Shown here one piece after another: positions 1 through 11,336 of a stretch of 34,465 nucleotides of DNA. The notes beneath the pieces are model-generated. The model was given only the letters and a program-made list of their open reading frames with translations, searched no databases and was not told the origin of the DNA. The stretch spans positions 1 through 34,465 of the forward strand of contig JAJOHG010000274.1 of assembly GCA_021029095.1 (NCBI GenBank). Direction: 5' to 3'. A program made the translations under genes and the position numbers. The stretch is from Phellopilus nigrolimitatus. Lineage: Eukaryota > Basidiomycota > Agaricomycetes > Hymenochaetales > Hymenochaetaceae. Within the stretch, counting starts at the first letter, position 1, and each line of letters begins with the position of its first letter.

Positions 1-117
1 AATTGCATCCGCCACCGGCAAGGGCTCATGTCGATCTGCCTCGATGCATGCATCGTCGCTGTTTGCCGTTCATCTCCGTGTCCTCTCGCCTCTTGTTCTC
101 GACCATAACATCAGCTT

Positions 118-932
118 ATGGTCAGACAGTTCAAGCACCATGAGCAGAGGCTGCTCAAGAAAGTCGACTTTCTCAACGTAAGTGCTTCTTTTGTATAAAA
201 AAAATTGATCGAGGAACACAGCTCATCTCGAAAGCGCAGTGGAAACAAGATGCGAACCTCCGCGAAATCAAGGTGATGCGGCGGTACCACATCCAGGACA
301 GAGAGGGACTACCACAAGTGCGTTTTTGTCTCTTTACACTTTCCCCTTTTCCCATATTTTCCCCTCTTTTTCATTTTTTTCCCTGACGCTTGCTGTAGAT
401 ACAACAAGCTCTGCGGCTCACTCCGCGGGTACGCGCACCGGCTCTCCCTGCTCCCGCCGCAGGACCCCTTCCGGGGGAAGATGGAAGGCGCACTCCTCAG
501 CAAGCTTTACGACATGGGCGTCCTCTCCGCCGCCGCGAAGCTCTCCGACATCGAGAACCGGCTCACCGTCGCCGCCTTCTGCCGTCGCCGCCTCGCCGTC
601 GTCATGTGCGCCGCGCGCATGGCCGAGTCCGTCAGCGCCGCCGTCAAGTTCATCGAGCAGGGCCATGTGCGTGTCGGCCCGGACGCGGTCTCGGACCCTG
701 CGTTTTTGGTGACGAGGTGCGTTCGAGCGGCGGAGCTTGGCGTCTGTATGTGTATGTGTGCTGACTGGCGAGTGTCTTAGACATATGGAGGACTTTGTGA
801 CCTGGGTGGACACTTCGAAGCTCAAGCGCACCGTTATGCAATACAACGACGAGGTGCGTATCCCGTCCTAGATTTTAGAGCATATGCTAACAATGCATTT
901 ACCTCCAGCTCGACGACTTCGATCTTCTATAA
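118..932 (+). CDS. IMP3: U3 snoRNP protein IMP3 (with apparent 1-nt frameshift)
   Basis: IMP3 is the S4-domain protein of the U3 snoRNP (SSU processome) that helps U3 pair with pre-18S rRNA in the nucleolus. Five exons can be read: 118-177, 240-317, 399-716, 781-853 and 909-932. The family start [10 protein letters not shown] is seen, then [25 protein letters not shown], the S4-like stretch CRRRLAVVM...[28 protein letters not shown] and the terminal DDFDLL. All introns have GT-AG ends. The exons total 553 nt, one base too many; without it the product is 183 residues, the normal size for IMP3. The surplus base lies in the GGG at 305-307: the frame reads QDRE before it and DYHK only after a +1 shift. 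Everything else looks intact, so this is either a sequence error or a recent lesion. Identification is secure. Confidence 0.93.
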
Positions 933-1863
933 TCGTTTTCTTCCAAATCTCATCTCCCACCTTTTCCTCGTAATCCAGACCGCCTCTCCGCTTCTCATGG
1001 TCAAGGCGCAACTTCCAGCCTGTAGCCCTTCCTCTGCCTCCCGATCCCTCCGAATCTCCAAGAACCGATACAAAAGTTTTGGAAAACCAACGTGACAGGC
1101 CCGTCACAGCGTCACGAACAATCCGTGACCCAGCCCATCGATAAGAAAAGACGGCTTCCGCGCCGCCCTCGGCGTCGGCTCGCCGTGTCTACAGAGTCTA
1201 AACCCAATCCTTATCTCACACGCAAAAATGCTAATAAGCGGACGGGTAAACTCCCAGATGTTCGCGCGCTTGCACGCACGGTGACAAGTCCCGGTGCGAA
1301 AGGATATGCAAAGCTGGCATATAGAGTGGGAAGGAGAAGGTATGGTGGTGGCGCTGGGCGATTTCAGCTTGCAAATGAAAAGCGGAAGGTCGGCGCGAAG
1401 TCAGGAACTGAAGACGTGCGGCAGAGTATTGCGTGCCCGGTTCGGCGTATCACAGTGTCATACTCTCGTTTCTACAAATCATCAGAATTGTTGAATAACT
1501 CGCCTTGTCTTCAGACATAATGTGGGAAGGAATGATATCCTATGCGCATTCAAATCAAATCAAATCAAGTTTACTCGGCTGATGATCAGCATGCACGAGA
1601 CGACGTCTCATAACATTTCTTTTACTTCTAAGCTATGTTCTCTGAAATCGAGTTCGTTAGTCAACCGCTTCTCGGTTTTCGTAAGCTCAATTCAAGGCTG
1701 AGTCGTCCACATATCAGTCTTCCTTATTTTCAGTTTAGGCTCACCTTTATCAAACAAAATGAGCCGTCTGTAAGACAACTATTCGATTGGCAGATATACG
1801 ACACTACTGACGAAAACAGATATACAAGGAGGAAAGCATGTAAATACTGAAATAGTGAAAACA
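933..1863. other. intergenic region without a convincing gene
   Basis: This stretch separates IMP3 from the 3' end of NACHT-WD40 copy A; the two genes converge here. An open frame at 1092-1520 (+) is arginine- and lysine-rich with no recognisable domain and no conserved splice pattern, and I do not call it. A short run of about three and a half CAAAT units lies at 1551-1568. No RNA gene or transposon terminus was seen. Confidence 0.5.
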
Positions 1864-4800
1864 CATTCATGCAACTTCAGTTTGACCAGCTACCAAGGCC
1901 CATGATTCACCATGAACATATTTTGACCAATCAATTGTCAATGGGTTCTTAAGTGGTGGGATACGGACAGCACAAAAGTTGTCAAAGTATGCAGTACAAT
2001 ACTCTCTAGGTATCCACAATAAAAGATCACCTGTAGAACTCATAAGCCACTGATATTTCTGTATCATACGTGGAAGTTCTGGACTATGGCCTTCTTCAAA
2101 AATACCATTTTGTACTATATCAAATGACCAGACACGGATTGTATTATCATTGTGGGCTGATAACATATGCTTCCCACCATAGGAACAGGCAATGGAGGTA
2201 ACACCATATGGGAAGAAGTGGACCATAGGATCAAAAGTTCTCTTTAAGTAATAATACTGGATTGCCAGGCTCATTTCTTCCATTTCTTCAGGTATATCAA
2301 CAGAACTCAAAAAGCAAATCATCCCAGTGGTATTATCAAGGCCAAAAACAATGTTTTCACCATTTGGTGCATAAACAACAGGACTGCCAATGAACTTTGA
2401 TACAAATAGACTCTTATTGATAGCAGCAATAGACCTTCCTGTTTTAGCATCAAGTGTGTGCACCTCTTTATAGGATCCAGATGCAATTCTTTCTCCATCT
2501 GGAGAGTAACAAACAGAGATTACTGGCTCATAGTATAACCCTAGTATTTCCTTTTCCATTATCCCGGTTTCTGCATTCCAGATGCAGACACAATCATCAG
2601 ATGCAATTGCAATGTGTTCTCCATCAGGAGAATAGGCAATGGAATTGATTGGACCATGGTGGCCTTTGAGTGGATTTCCAAAGAGTAGTGCACCTGTTTC
2701 TCTTTCCCATATGCAAAGCGTACAATCGGAAGACCCAGATGCAAAGTGGTTGCCATCAGGTGAAAAAGCAACACAATTAATACAGCCTGAGTGGCCTATA
2801 ATTGGTTCTCTGACAAGATTGCCTGTGTGCATATCCCAAATGCAAATAGTACCATCATCATATCCAGCCACTATGTTATCAGTGCCATCAGGTGAGCAGG
2901 CAATGGACAGGACTTTTCTATGTGTGCTTCTTCTGAAGGGTTCTCTAACAGCCAATCCTGTTGTTGCATCCCAGATGCAGATAATGTCCTCTCCAAAGAT
3001 TGACACAATATTTTTATCATCAGGGGAGTAAATGGCTGTACACCTTGCTGTGCTCTCTTCCTTCTCCAAAGTTTCATTTTTATCCCAAGTTGAAAGTGTG
3101 TTCATTCCTGTAATAATTTGCACTTTATTTGGGAAAAGAGGAGAGAGCTTTTGAGAAATGAAGCTGTCTGAAGGTGCCCAAGATAAAGCAGATATATAAA
3201 GATGGGGAGTGCTGCGCTCTATCACACTCTCAAAGGCAGTCATGAACTCATACCATTCTAATGCAACAGTAGAAATGATTTCAGGTTCCTTGATAATTCA
3301 TTTTCAGTTACACTCTGTATATATGTGGTACACAAATCTTACCTCATAGAGTTTAGTGACTTTTTGCATGGCATGTCTGCCTTTCTGCACATATCTGATC
3401 AGACTCAATACTTCAATCCAGTACAGCATCCTTGGGTGGCACAGAAATTCTTCAACAAGCTTTGAGGTTTCTGCACAACTGGAAGAACACAAATGATCTG
3501 ACCAATACAAGCAACTGTACCGGAGCTGTTGAGAGATGTGCATGGAGATCCTTTCCTTAAGATCTTCAACCTGAATATTTGGAAGATAAGATGTCTTCAG
3601 ATCACAGATATTGAACTTGAGCTCAGATATCATGACCTGCAAGCATTTCATTGCTACACTCAGTTCCATTTTGATTGGATCAGAGTGAAATTGTTGGGAG
3701 CGGGTATCACTGTTCAGAAAGTCCAGAAAGGATGGGTGTAGCACACGAATGGCTCCATCAGCAGCTGAATCTCTGTATAGAACAGAAAGCAAGCTATCAA
3801 TGATTCTCACAAATGTGAGTTTGGGAATATTTCTGCCATCAGGAAGTGTAGGCAGGAGCTCAAACAGAGCATTCTCAGGGAGTGGTTTATTCTGTGCTGT
3901 GCTTGTGATGGTACCAAGGATTGCTTTCACAATCATCAAATTATCTGGGTTTCCTTGGCTGACTTCCTGAATAACAGTCCTGTATAGTGCATCAAGACCA
4001 GCCTCAGCACCATATGCAGAGTCCTCAGATTGCTTGGATAACCTGAAAATCTTCTCTACTGCATAGTTTGGGTCCAAGCTGTCAGATATGAACTTGCACA
4101 CAGTGCTTGCCCATATGAAGAGTCCAAATGCCCTTCCAGAAAGTGTTACAACCTGCTCATCTTTGAGCCAATGTTGGTCAAGATTTTCAATCAGACTCAA
4201 ATGCATTCTTGTGAAAGCAACAATGTCCTGTCCTGCATTAAAAGATCTAATGTCTAGCTTCTTTATAAAGCCTGGATCTGTCAATGAAAAAGGCTTCTGG
4301 ATTTCTGGAACAAGCCTGCTGGTGAGAAAGACTTTGATCCAAGGAACAGCATCTGCCAATTTGACAATGTAGCTTGCCAGTTCAGCTCTTGTCTGGGAGT
4401 TTCCAGACTCATCCAGAGCATCAATGACAAAAATCACTGGTATTGGAGGTTTTTGCGAAATGGATAGCAATGGCTTCTTGAAAAGAAGGTCAAACTGCCA
4501 GCCTAGGTTCTTTGCATCCACTTTTGTGCTCTCACTGCCCTGCAGAACTGACAGGATGGCCGAGCGATAGGGCTCATGCCACTTTGCCATGTGGTAGGCT
4601 AATGTAGGAAGCAAATAGGTTGGATCATGGAGAATAGGGTCATCCCTCTTGCATAAGAAGCAACCTGAAAGAAGATTCTGCTCATTGAGCATATGTGCAA
4701 CTGTATTTGAGACAGAGGTCTTTCCAGAGCCTGCCAAGCCATACACCCAACAAAGTTTGGGAGATGCAGGGTCAGCACTGTTGGCCCACTGAACAACCTG

Positions 4801-6458
4801 TTCAAGAAGTGCAGATCTTGTCCCTTCCAGGCAGCCTTTGTCAGGATGGAAATAAGCATTCTCAGCAGGATGCAGATGCCTGAGCTGCTGGTCCTCTCCG
4901 AGCCTCTCTGAAAAGAGGAGTTGAGCTAACCCCACTTCGAAACATCACAGAAAGCATTAGATTACCTGTATTGAGCACAGTTTTCCAGATCTCCATCTTT
5001 ATGTACCAATCATAGACATCCTTTAGCTTTCTGAAAGATGCCTTAAAGTCATCAACACTCTTCTGTTGAGAGGAAATCATTTCTCCTAGAGACCCGTAAG
5101 TATCTCGGCTAGAAAAGAGTCTAAGAGATCATACCCAGAGCACTCATGGAAGAGTAGTCGATGATGAAATCAGAAGCCTGCTTTATGAGGGTGAGCATCT
5201 TCAGGACGGTCTGCTTCGTGTTGTTGCTCTTCATCAACTCGGTCGGCACAGCAGCCCTAGAAGTGAATGGCAGAAACAAAGTCAAGTCCTCAAGAAGATC
5301 CAGGGCTGACTGGTGACAATCCTCCTGCTGCTGGCATTGCTGTTGCGACGTCAGTGATGATATATACGTTGGTGATCCTATGTTACCTCATATAGAGCCT
5401 TGAGAGCCGCAATCCCTGCTGCAGCACCCGGATGGATCTACTTAATGTCAGCACAAGATCCAAGAACACAAGCATGCGGAAGCTCACGTCTGACACCACT
5501 GCTGCAAACTTCATAATTACGTCCACAAGCCCGCGTGCTTGCCCGAGCCTTTCGAGAATGATCTCTTTCTGAGCGAGTTGCTTTGTAGTTTCTTCAACAC
5601 GATCTTCAACTATTTCAGCCAACTTGAGGTGGCATCAGATAAGAATGTTTTCTTAATTTTGCGGGAAATGACTTACTGCGACGGCCGTAGATGACGATAG
5701 TTTCAGTAAGATCTTCTTCTGTGGGTCTGGCACGGGTAATACGCGTTAAGGCGACGAGATATCATTCATATATAGCGGCTGTACATACCGTTGAACTGAT
5801 TCGAACGTTGATCAGCCAGCTCCGACCCGGCCACGCTGACGGTCGCGAATTCTTTAATTCTCTTAAAGCAGAGCAGTTCTTGAACCGACACGGAGAGCGT
5901 TGCGGAAGTGGAAAGAAATCTGAGAGGTAGTTGCATAAATAGTCACGGTCCGTCAGTTAACAGCAGCGACGGCATGCACTCACAGTTCTCCCTCCCATCT
6001 CACGGCTTCTTTCTTCCCGAGTTTCAGAGTGGCGTTTGCCATCCCGTCGCTACTTTCGAACTTGATGATGAGTCTATGCTTCGGCCGGTGAGTGACGAAG
6101 TCCACTTCGATGCCTATGCGAAGAAGTGAGCACGGAGACAGGTACAGGTAATGTTGATCTATACCTTGAACGCTGCGCAAACAGACTCAGTTAGCAAAGG
6201 GATTGATCCCGAAGAATCGAATGTTGTCGACTCACCGAACTTGGTCCGCACTCGGATGACTTGGCGGGTCTTGTGTCGGTGACATGTTGAGGATAAACGG
6301 GATATTGGAATACAGTACTTGCGAGCGAGACGATGGTCAAGAACAAGTTGTGAGCGACGTCGTTATCGATGCGACACATGCTTCCCAGTGCTAGTACTCC
6401 CGAGAGAGAAGACTTTGATTCTTGGGCTTCGTTCCCATACAAGGTTCCGATTCACTTC
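1864..6458. repeat. left arm of 4.6-kb inverted duplication (copy A)
   Basis: The reverse complement of this arm matches 16399-20995. The match starts at the shared inner sequence TTCACTTC (6451-6458 against 16399-16406) and ends at the shared outer sequence around the stop codons (TGAATG). Across the last two exons and the intron between them, coordinates of the two arms add up to a constant 22859, and at the inner ends to 22857, so net length change is only a few bases. Sequence outside the arms is unrelated. Each arm holds one complete NACHT-WD40 gene plus about 170 bp upstream of its start codon. Confidence 0.92.
1867..6285 (-). CDS. NACHT-WD40 NLR-like protein, copy A
   Basis: This is a fungal STAND/NLR-type P-loop NTPase, presumably a cytosolic signal-sensing switch; its ligand is unknown. 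Eleven exons are inferred, including 6236-6285 (first), 3343-4907 (NACHT) and 1867-3288 (WD40). Domains in order: an N-terminal C2-like beta region (GIEVDFVTHRPKHRLIIKFE...); a helical region (LAEIVEDRVEE to IWKTVLNT); a linker (HPAENAYFHPDKGCLEGTR); NACHT with Walker A GLAGSGKT near residue 350 and Walker B VIFVIDALDE near 452-460; a helical connector; then about seven WD40-like blades with SPDG...ICIWD...TG cores. The final intron uses an AAG acceptor at 3289, which restores the frame in both copies. The last two exons have exactly the same length as in copy B, and no internal stop was found. The NACHT and WD40 exons look visibly AT-richer than neighbouring genes. Immune or self-recognition roles are known or suspected in the family but not shown here. 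Confidence 0.9.
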
Positions 6459-7547
6459 CCGCTGAAGGCTTTTCTTCTTTAATGAAAAACGACAGTAAAT
6501 TTTTCCCCTGCTTGGCATACTGGACTCGATGTATGAGACGAAGATATTTATTACTTACCTCTTTGCTAGGCAGAAGACATCAGATTTATTGTAGTTTTCT
6601 GTAGCGATGTGTACGATCGTTTGACCACCAAGTCACCGACAACGAGCGCAAGTCCGGAACACTTAGCTGGTATCCGTAATGCGCCATTGTTGATTTGTGC
6701 GAGCATACAGCGAGAACCGCGCTGGAGTAACCACAAGTTGACTAGTAGAAATACAGTTATTCCACTGAGGCTCGAAACGATGACGCTGGTATTTGACACA
6801 CGTTGTCTCGTGAGTATACGAGTCCAAACTATCATCTAAGACGTTGAGCTCAGATTATGGCTCAGATTATGCAGCGAAACTAGCACAGTGGGATTTCAAG
6901 ATCTTGAAATGCGAGACTCGACAAAGACAGACAAACGTGCCAGCGCCGCACTTCAATTTTGGCAGTTCGCTGAAGCCACGACCTACGACTCGTACTCGCT
7001 TCAAACTACATATAAATTCTATTGCAATACGAGATTCCTTTGACAATCTGCATTCTATATACGAGGAACATGCATATGCTTCGAGCACTTCGAATTGAAT
7101 TTGGGAGCGGGGGAGGGTGGATTAGAAAGCGTATCAACTAGTTGCGACTGAAGATATAAAGACGCGCTGTGAAGCACAGTATTATGGTACTTAAATCATT
7201 GCTTGGGTGGAAAAGGGAGGAAAGGATATGGGGCACAAAAGGCGAATGACTGTGATGGATGAATGGGTATGAGTACAGATGCATATGCAAAAACGAAAAG
7301 AAAAATAACAGACGAGAAAAGGAGAAAGAGGAAAAGTCTGCATCACTGAAAAGTAAGGAGGAAAAAGAAAAGATATTGCATAGAATCCCTAAGATCGGCA
7401 TGCACAGAGGAAGAAACCAAGGAAGGAACATACTACAGCGGAGACCGGGAATATATGCACAGCGTTGGGAGAGGCGCAGGGCTAAGGTTGCGCCTGCGCC
7501 TCGAGGCAATTTCAAAGTTCGGCCGGGCCGGGCGTCGGAAGGCTTAC
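6459..7547. other. intergenic: upstream of NACHT copy A and 3' flank of PNUTS-like gene
   Basis: No convincing gene was found. Sequence beyond 6458 is not shared with the corresponding flank of copy B, so the two NACHT genes have different distal upstream regions. A short direct repeat, CTCAGATTATG, occurs twice around 6849-6871. The part at about 7270-7450 is purine-rich on the + strand and probably includes the 3' untranslated region of the leftward PNUTS-like gene. Confidence 0.45.
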
Positions 7548-10500
7548 CTACCAGGGCTGCTGGCCCGGCGGACCTTCATGCGCAAAGTCACACGTATCTC
7601 CAAATTTGCACCTATCCGTCACAAGAATATTAGTCACGTCCGGCAACAATTGCGTTTTCACACCAAAAAGGGGAAGGAGGGAAGAGAAGAGATCAGACGC
7701 TCGCCTTCCTTGTGCGTAAAAAGTGCATGGTTTTCGTCTACTTTTAAAGTCGCTCCCGCTGCCGCCTCCGCCTACGCGCTCGCCACCGTTCCCTGATCCT
7801 CCGGGCCCACCCCGTCCGCCGCGTCCGCCCCCACGCCCCCGTCCACGGAACCCTGCGCGGTCCCCGCGATCGCGGTGGTCAAGCCCACGCCCACGCCCTT
7901 CGCGTTCCTCACGTTCCCGCTCGTCATATCCGTATTCCGAATACGGCTGCTGCGGCTGAGTTTGTTGTTGCCCGTAGGCGCCCCATACCCCAGCCGCCTG
8001 CTGCTGTGCATAGGCTGCGGCCGGGTCTGTGCTGTTCGCGCCGAACCCGGGCAAGGCGCCGCCGAACTGCGCAAGCTGCGCGGCGAGGCTGCTGAGCGCA
8101 TTCGGGTCCAGCCCGAGCGTTCGCAGGTCAATATTCGACGCATAAGCATTCATTGCCGCCGATGCGGACGTTTCACCCATAAGGGCATCATTTGTCGCAC
8201 CATTCACAATCGCGACACCGTTTCCATTCACACCAGGATATTCGCTCACTCCCGTTCCCATGATATTGCCCACACCACCAGCCTCCGCCGACGAGCGCAG
8301 TTGCCCGACAAGATCTGAGACGCTCATCGCCTGCTGGAAGAACGGCTGGATTTCAGCGCCGACAATCATCGTCCGCACACTCGCATCGACCGCGTCCGCG
8401 GCGATTTGGTTCACAGGCTCGGCGGGCGAGTCTGGTATCTGTGCGGCATTAATGTAAAGCGAGCCGAGTGTGCTCTTCTCGCGCTCCTCCTGTGCATCCT
8501 TCTCTAGACTATCGCACCCTCGTGGGCGGACCGAAGCTTCAATGTCCTCCGGGAATTCGATCGCTGTGGATTTACTTTAGTTGAGACCGTGGCCATAATA
8601 TGAAAAAAGAAATAAGCTCACCCTGAGGTTCGGACCAATCCACAGCTTCTTCGAACAAGTGTCTATGTAGCGCAGCACCCTCTGCTCTTTCCAGATCACG
8701 GATACTGTGCGCCGATTGTGATCCCTGCGAAAAAAAAATCCAATAAACATCAAACACAGACAAGACACAAGAAAAAGGTAACTCACATCGGCAGGATCGT
8801 CGTCATACACCGCCTTCTCAATAAGCTTGACCTTGCACAACTGAGCCTCGGGCGCCCAAGTCACCACCTTGCGCTTCTTCCCGCTCTTCGTCAGACCCGG
8901 CTCTGCCGCCACGGCTGCCACGGCTGCGCCCGCACTCGCCGGTGCAGGCTCAGGCGTAAGCTGCGCGGACGGCGCACGTGCCTTCGCCATGCTCTTCAGC
9001 GCCTCCTGGAACGGATCAATGTTGTTCGGTTGCGCGATGTTCACGTCGGTCCTCCCCGCGCCCGCGGCAGACGCGGGTGGCGCCTTCTTGAAGCTCGGGA
9101 GCTTCGGCTTCGGCTTGGGCGCAGAGAAGAAGGCGGAGTCTGCCTTTGCGTCCTTGACTGCGGTGACGACTACCTTCTCCTTCTTCACCTTTGATGATGA
9201 CGCGACAGGACCAGATGCCCCCGTGAGTGAAACCTTCTTCGCGGGCGGTGCAGCCTTCGACGAGACGTCGGAAAGCTTTCTCTTTTTCGTCTTGTCTGTG
9301 TTCGTATTCATAATTTTTTTTTCGTTCGCCGCAAAAAAATTTTCAAAAATTATATAAAAATAGAATAAAAATAATCAATATTTAGTATGCATTATTTCGG
9401 ACAGCTGACTGACATGACCCACCCTCTATTTCAGCTTTTTTGTTAGGGGAATCCGGAGGAAACATTGTTCGCCATTTTCGCTCGATGTTGGATGCCATAT
9501 CTTTGATCGCTGTAACAGGGATAATGTAGCAAACAACCAGTTAGATACATGTCTTTTTTTTTTGTAAAATTTCGATGCCCGATACAAAGTTCGAAAAATG
9601 CGGCGAAGAGGAGGAATAAGTTTGGGATATGCATCATGATGGCCGCCAGACTTTTCTATTTCCTCTAATGAGAAGAGTTGTTCAAGATGTACGTTTCGTA
9701 ATACTCTTGTTTGCAGTTGAAGGCCGCTTCGTCTCGGCTGAAATCTAATTCGAAGAAGGCGACTTGTTGACTTACCCGGCGGAGGATTGCCATCTCTCAT
9801 CTTCAGTATGCTTTTAACAATTTTGCCTATCCCATTGTCCGCCAGTTGCTCAAGCGTCAATGGCAACCGATCAACCACCTAATATGGTAGAGCAAAGCAC
9901 GACAAAGAGGCAGGAAGGCGCGTTCAGACAAATGGGGAGGAGTCAGCAAAGAACCGCAAGGCGCATAACGAAGAAACCACCACTCACGTGCAAAAGCGGC
10001 ATGATCGTCTCTTCCCAACGCCCGTCGTCCTTGTCCGACGCACCATGCTTAAGCCAATTCTTCAGTATAACTATCGCCTCCTCACTGTCATTCCATGCAC
10101 GAAAAAATTGATTCCCTGCGTTGTCGCGGATCTTGGAGGCGATCTGCGTGCGTAGCTTAGCCGGGACACTACTTGTACCATAATCTTTTATCGCGTCGAC
10201 AAATGCCTTCACGGTGCTCGCATTCGACAGCGCGCTCGGCGAAAGCAAGGTGCTAAGCTTCGCGACGAACGCGGCCCTTCGCTCTGCTGGCGAAGGAGCC
10301 GGGGGCGAGGGGAGGGGCACAGGAGCATTTACTTGAGAAGAAGAGCTAGCTGTGAGGTTAGTCTGTACTGGTGTCTGTGAAGAGTTGGAAGCAGGACCGG
10401 GCATGGGATGATGATACATGAACTGTGGGTATCCCATGCTTAGCTGCTGAGGATTTAAAGTTCGTTGCTGCTGGTACATGTGTTGCTGCTGCATATACAA

Positions 10501-11336
10501 TGGATTGACCGTTGCCGGTTGCTGGGGTTGCTGCTGCTGCTGCTGGAAATGGTTAATGAACGTCGTGCTGGGACTCCGCTGCGATGTCCCTTGAGAAGAA
10601 GACGTAGGAGGGGGCGGTGAGAACGAGGGGCTCGGGTTCGATGAAGCACCATTCAGTGTCAATGCCGGGCTTAAGAGCGAAAAAGACGTCACGAATCCGC
10701 ACACATTGTAAGGCTATATATATGACCCACTCGATGACCATTGATTGTCCATTCACAGGAGACTGATTCGATGATTGAGGCTGTTGTTGCTGCTGCTGGT
10801 TCGAGCTAACAGAGCTGGTCGCGCCATTGAGGGTCGAATATGAGGAAAGCGGGAGGTTTTGCTGGGGCCACGCCGACGCCGCTGCCGCCTGACCATAGGA
10901 AACCATATTGAATGGCGCGACTGTACTGAAAAACGGATGTCCATTTTGGGACATGTGCGGTGCAAACTGATGATACAGATGCTGCATGGGCGCGATGGAC
11001 GACGAGCTCGACGAGGGCCCTGGACAAAATAGACATCATCAGCATCTGTAGTGCATCGTGTCGCCCACGCCGTTGCGAATTTCGGGAACTTGTTTTCGCT
11101 TTCCTTCCTTAGAAAACAGATGTTGATTGCTTACCCTGCAAGTCACCAAGACCAAACTCGCTCAAATCGATAGGAGGCTGTGCGACGGCCTTTGACCAGT
11201 CGTCGTGGGTGATCGCACCGTTCTGGACAGTGGGCGGTGGGGACTGCTGGGGGACGTTATCCTGGACATGCTGGTGGTTGTCGGGAGTAGAGTGGATCCA
11301 CTGCTGGGGGAACAGCGCCGAATTGTAAGCTTCCAT
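7548..11336 (-). CDS. PNUTS: PNUTS/Ppn1-like PP1 regulatory subunit (TFIIS-LW domain plus CCCH finger)
   Basis: PNUTS targets protein phosphatase 1 to chromatin and the 3'-end processing machinery, where it helps slow and terminate RNA polymerase II. Exons running from 11336 leftward encode: a Q/N/S-rich N-terminal region with poly-Q tracts; a TFIIS N-terminal (LW-type) helical domain (TVKAFVDAIKDYG...IASKIRDN...FFRAWND...IVILKNWLKHG, then VVDRLPLTLEQL, GIGKIVKSILK and AIKDMASNIERKWR); a basic nuclear stretch (DKTKKRKLSD); an RVxF-type PP1-docking motif (KVVTW inside KKRKVVTWAPEAQL); an RGG/glycine-rich region; and a C-terminal CX7CX5CX3H zinc finger (CTFYAQGRCKFGDTCDFAH). The order LW, RVxF, RGG, CCCH is that of PNUTS. 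The open blocks at 9.3-8.6 kb and 8.4-7.5 kb join in frame. The last intron (7612-7704) has a GC donor. The intron near 10720-10765 is uncertain. Predicted length is roughly 950-1000 residues. Confidence 0.87.

Noticed and set aside
239..712. 157-residue open frame overlapping IMP3
   Set aside because: It is a shifted frame of IMP3 exons 2-3 with an intron read through; only the IMP3 frame matches a known family.
868..1107. 79-residue open frame (-) overlapping the IMP3 end
   Set aside because: It overlaps the last IMP3 intron and exon and has no recognisable content.
1092..1520. 142-residue basic open frame (+)
   Set aside because: No domain, no supporting splice structure and no conserved-looking pattern; it probably arises by chance in this intergenic stretch.
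1867..3243. WD40 blades as a recent tandem DNA repeat
   Set aside because: The blades share only protein motifs; I saw no high DNA identity between neighbouring blades in either copy.
8577..9311. Separate gene beginning MNTNTDKTKKRKLSD
   Set aside because: A phase-1 acceptor inside this frame joins it to the upstream LW-domain exon, giving the expected PNUTS order, so it is an internal exon.
8718..9357. Long + strand open frames opposite the PNUTS gene
   Set aside because: They are antisense shadows of GC-rich, low-complexity PNUTS exons.
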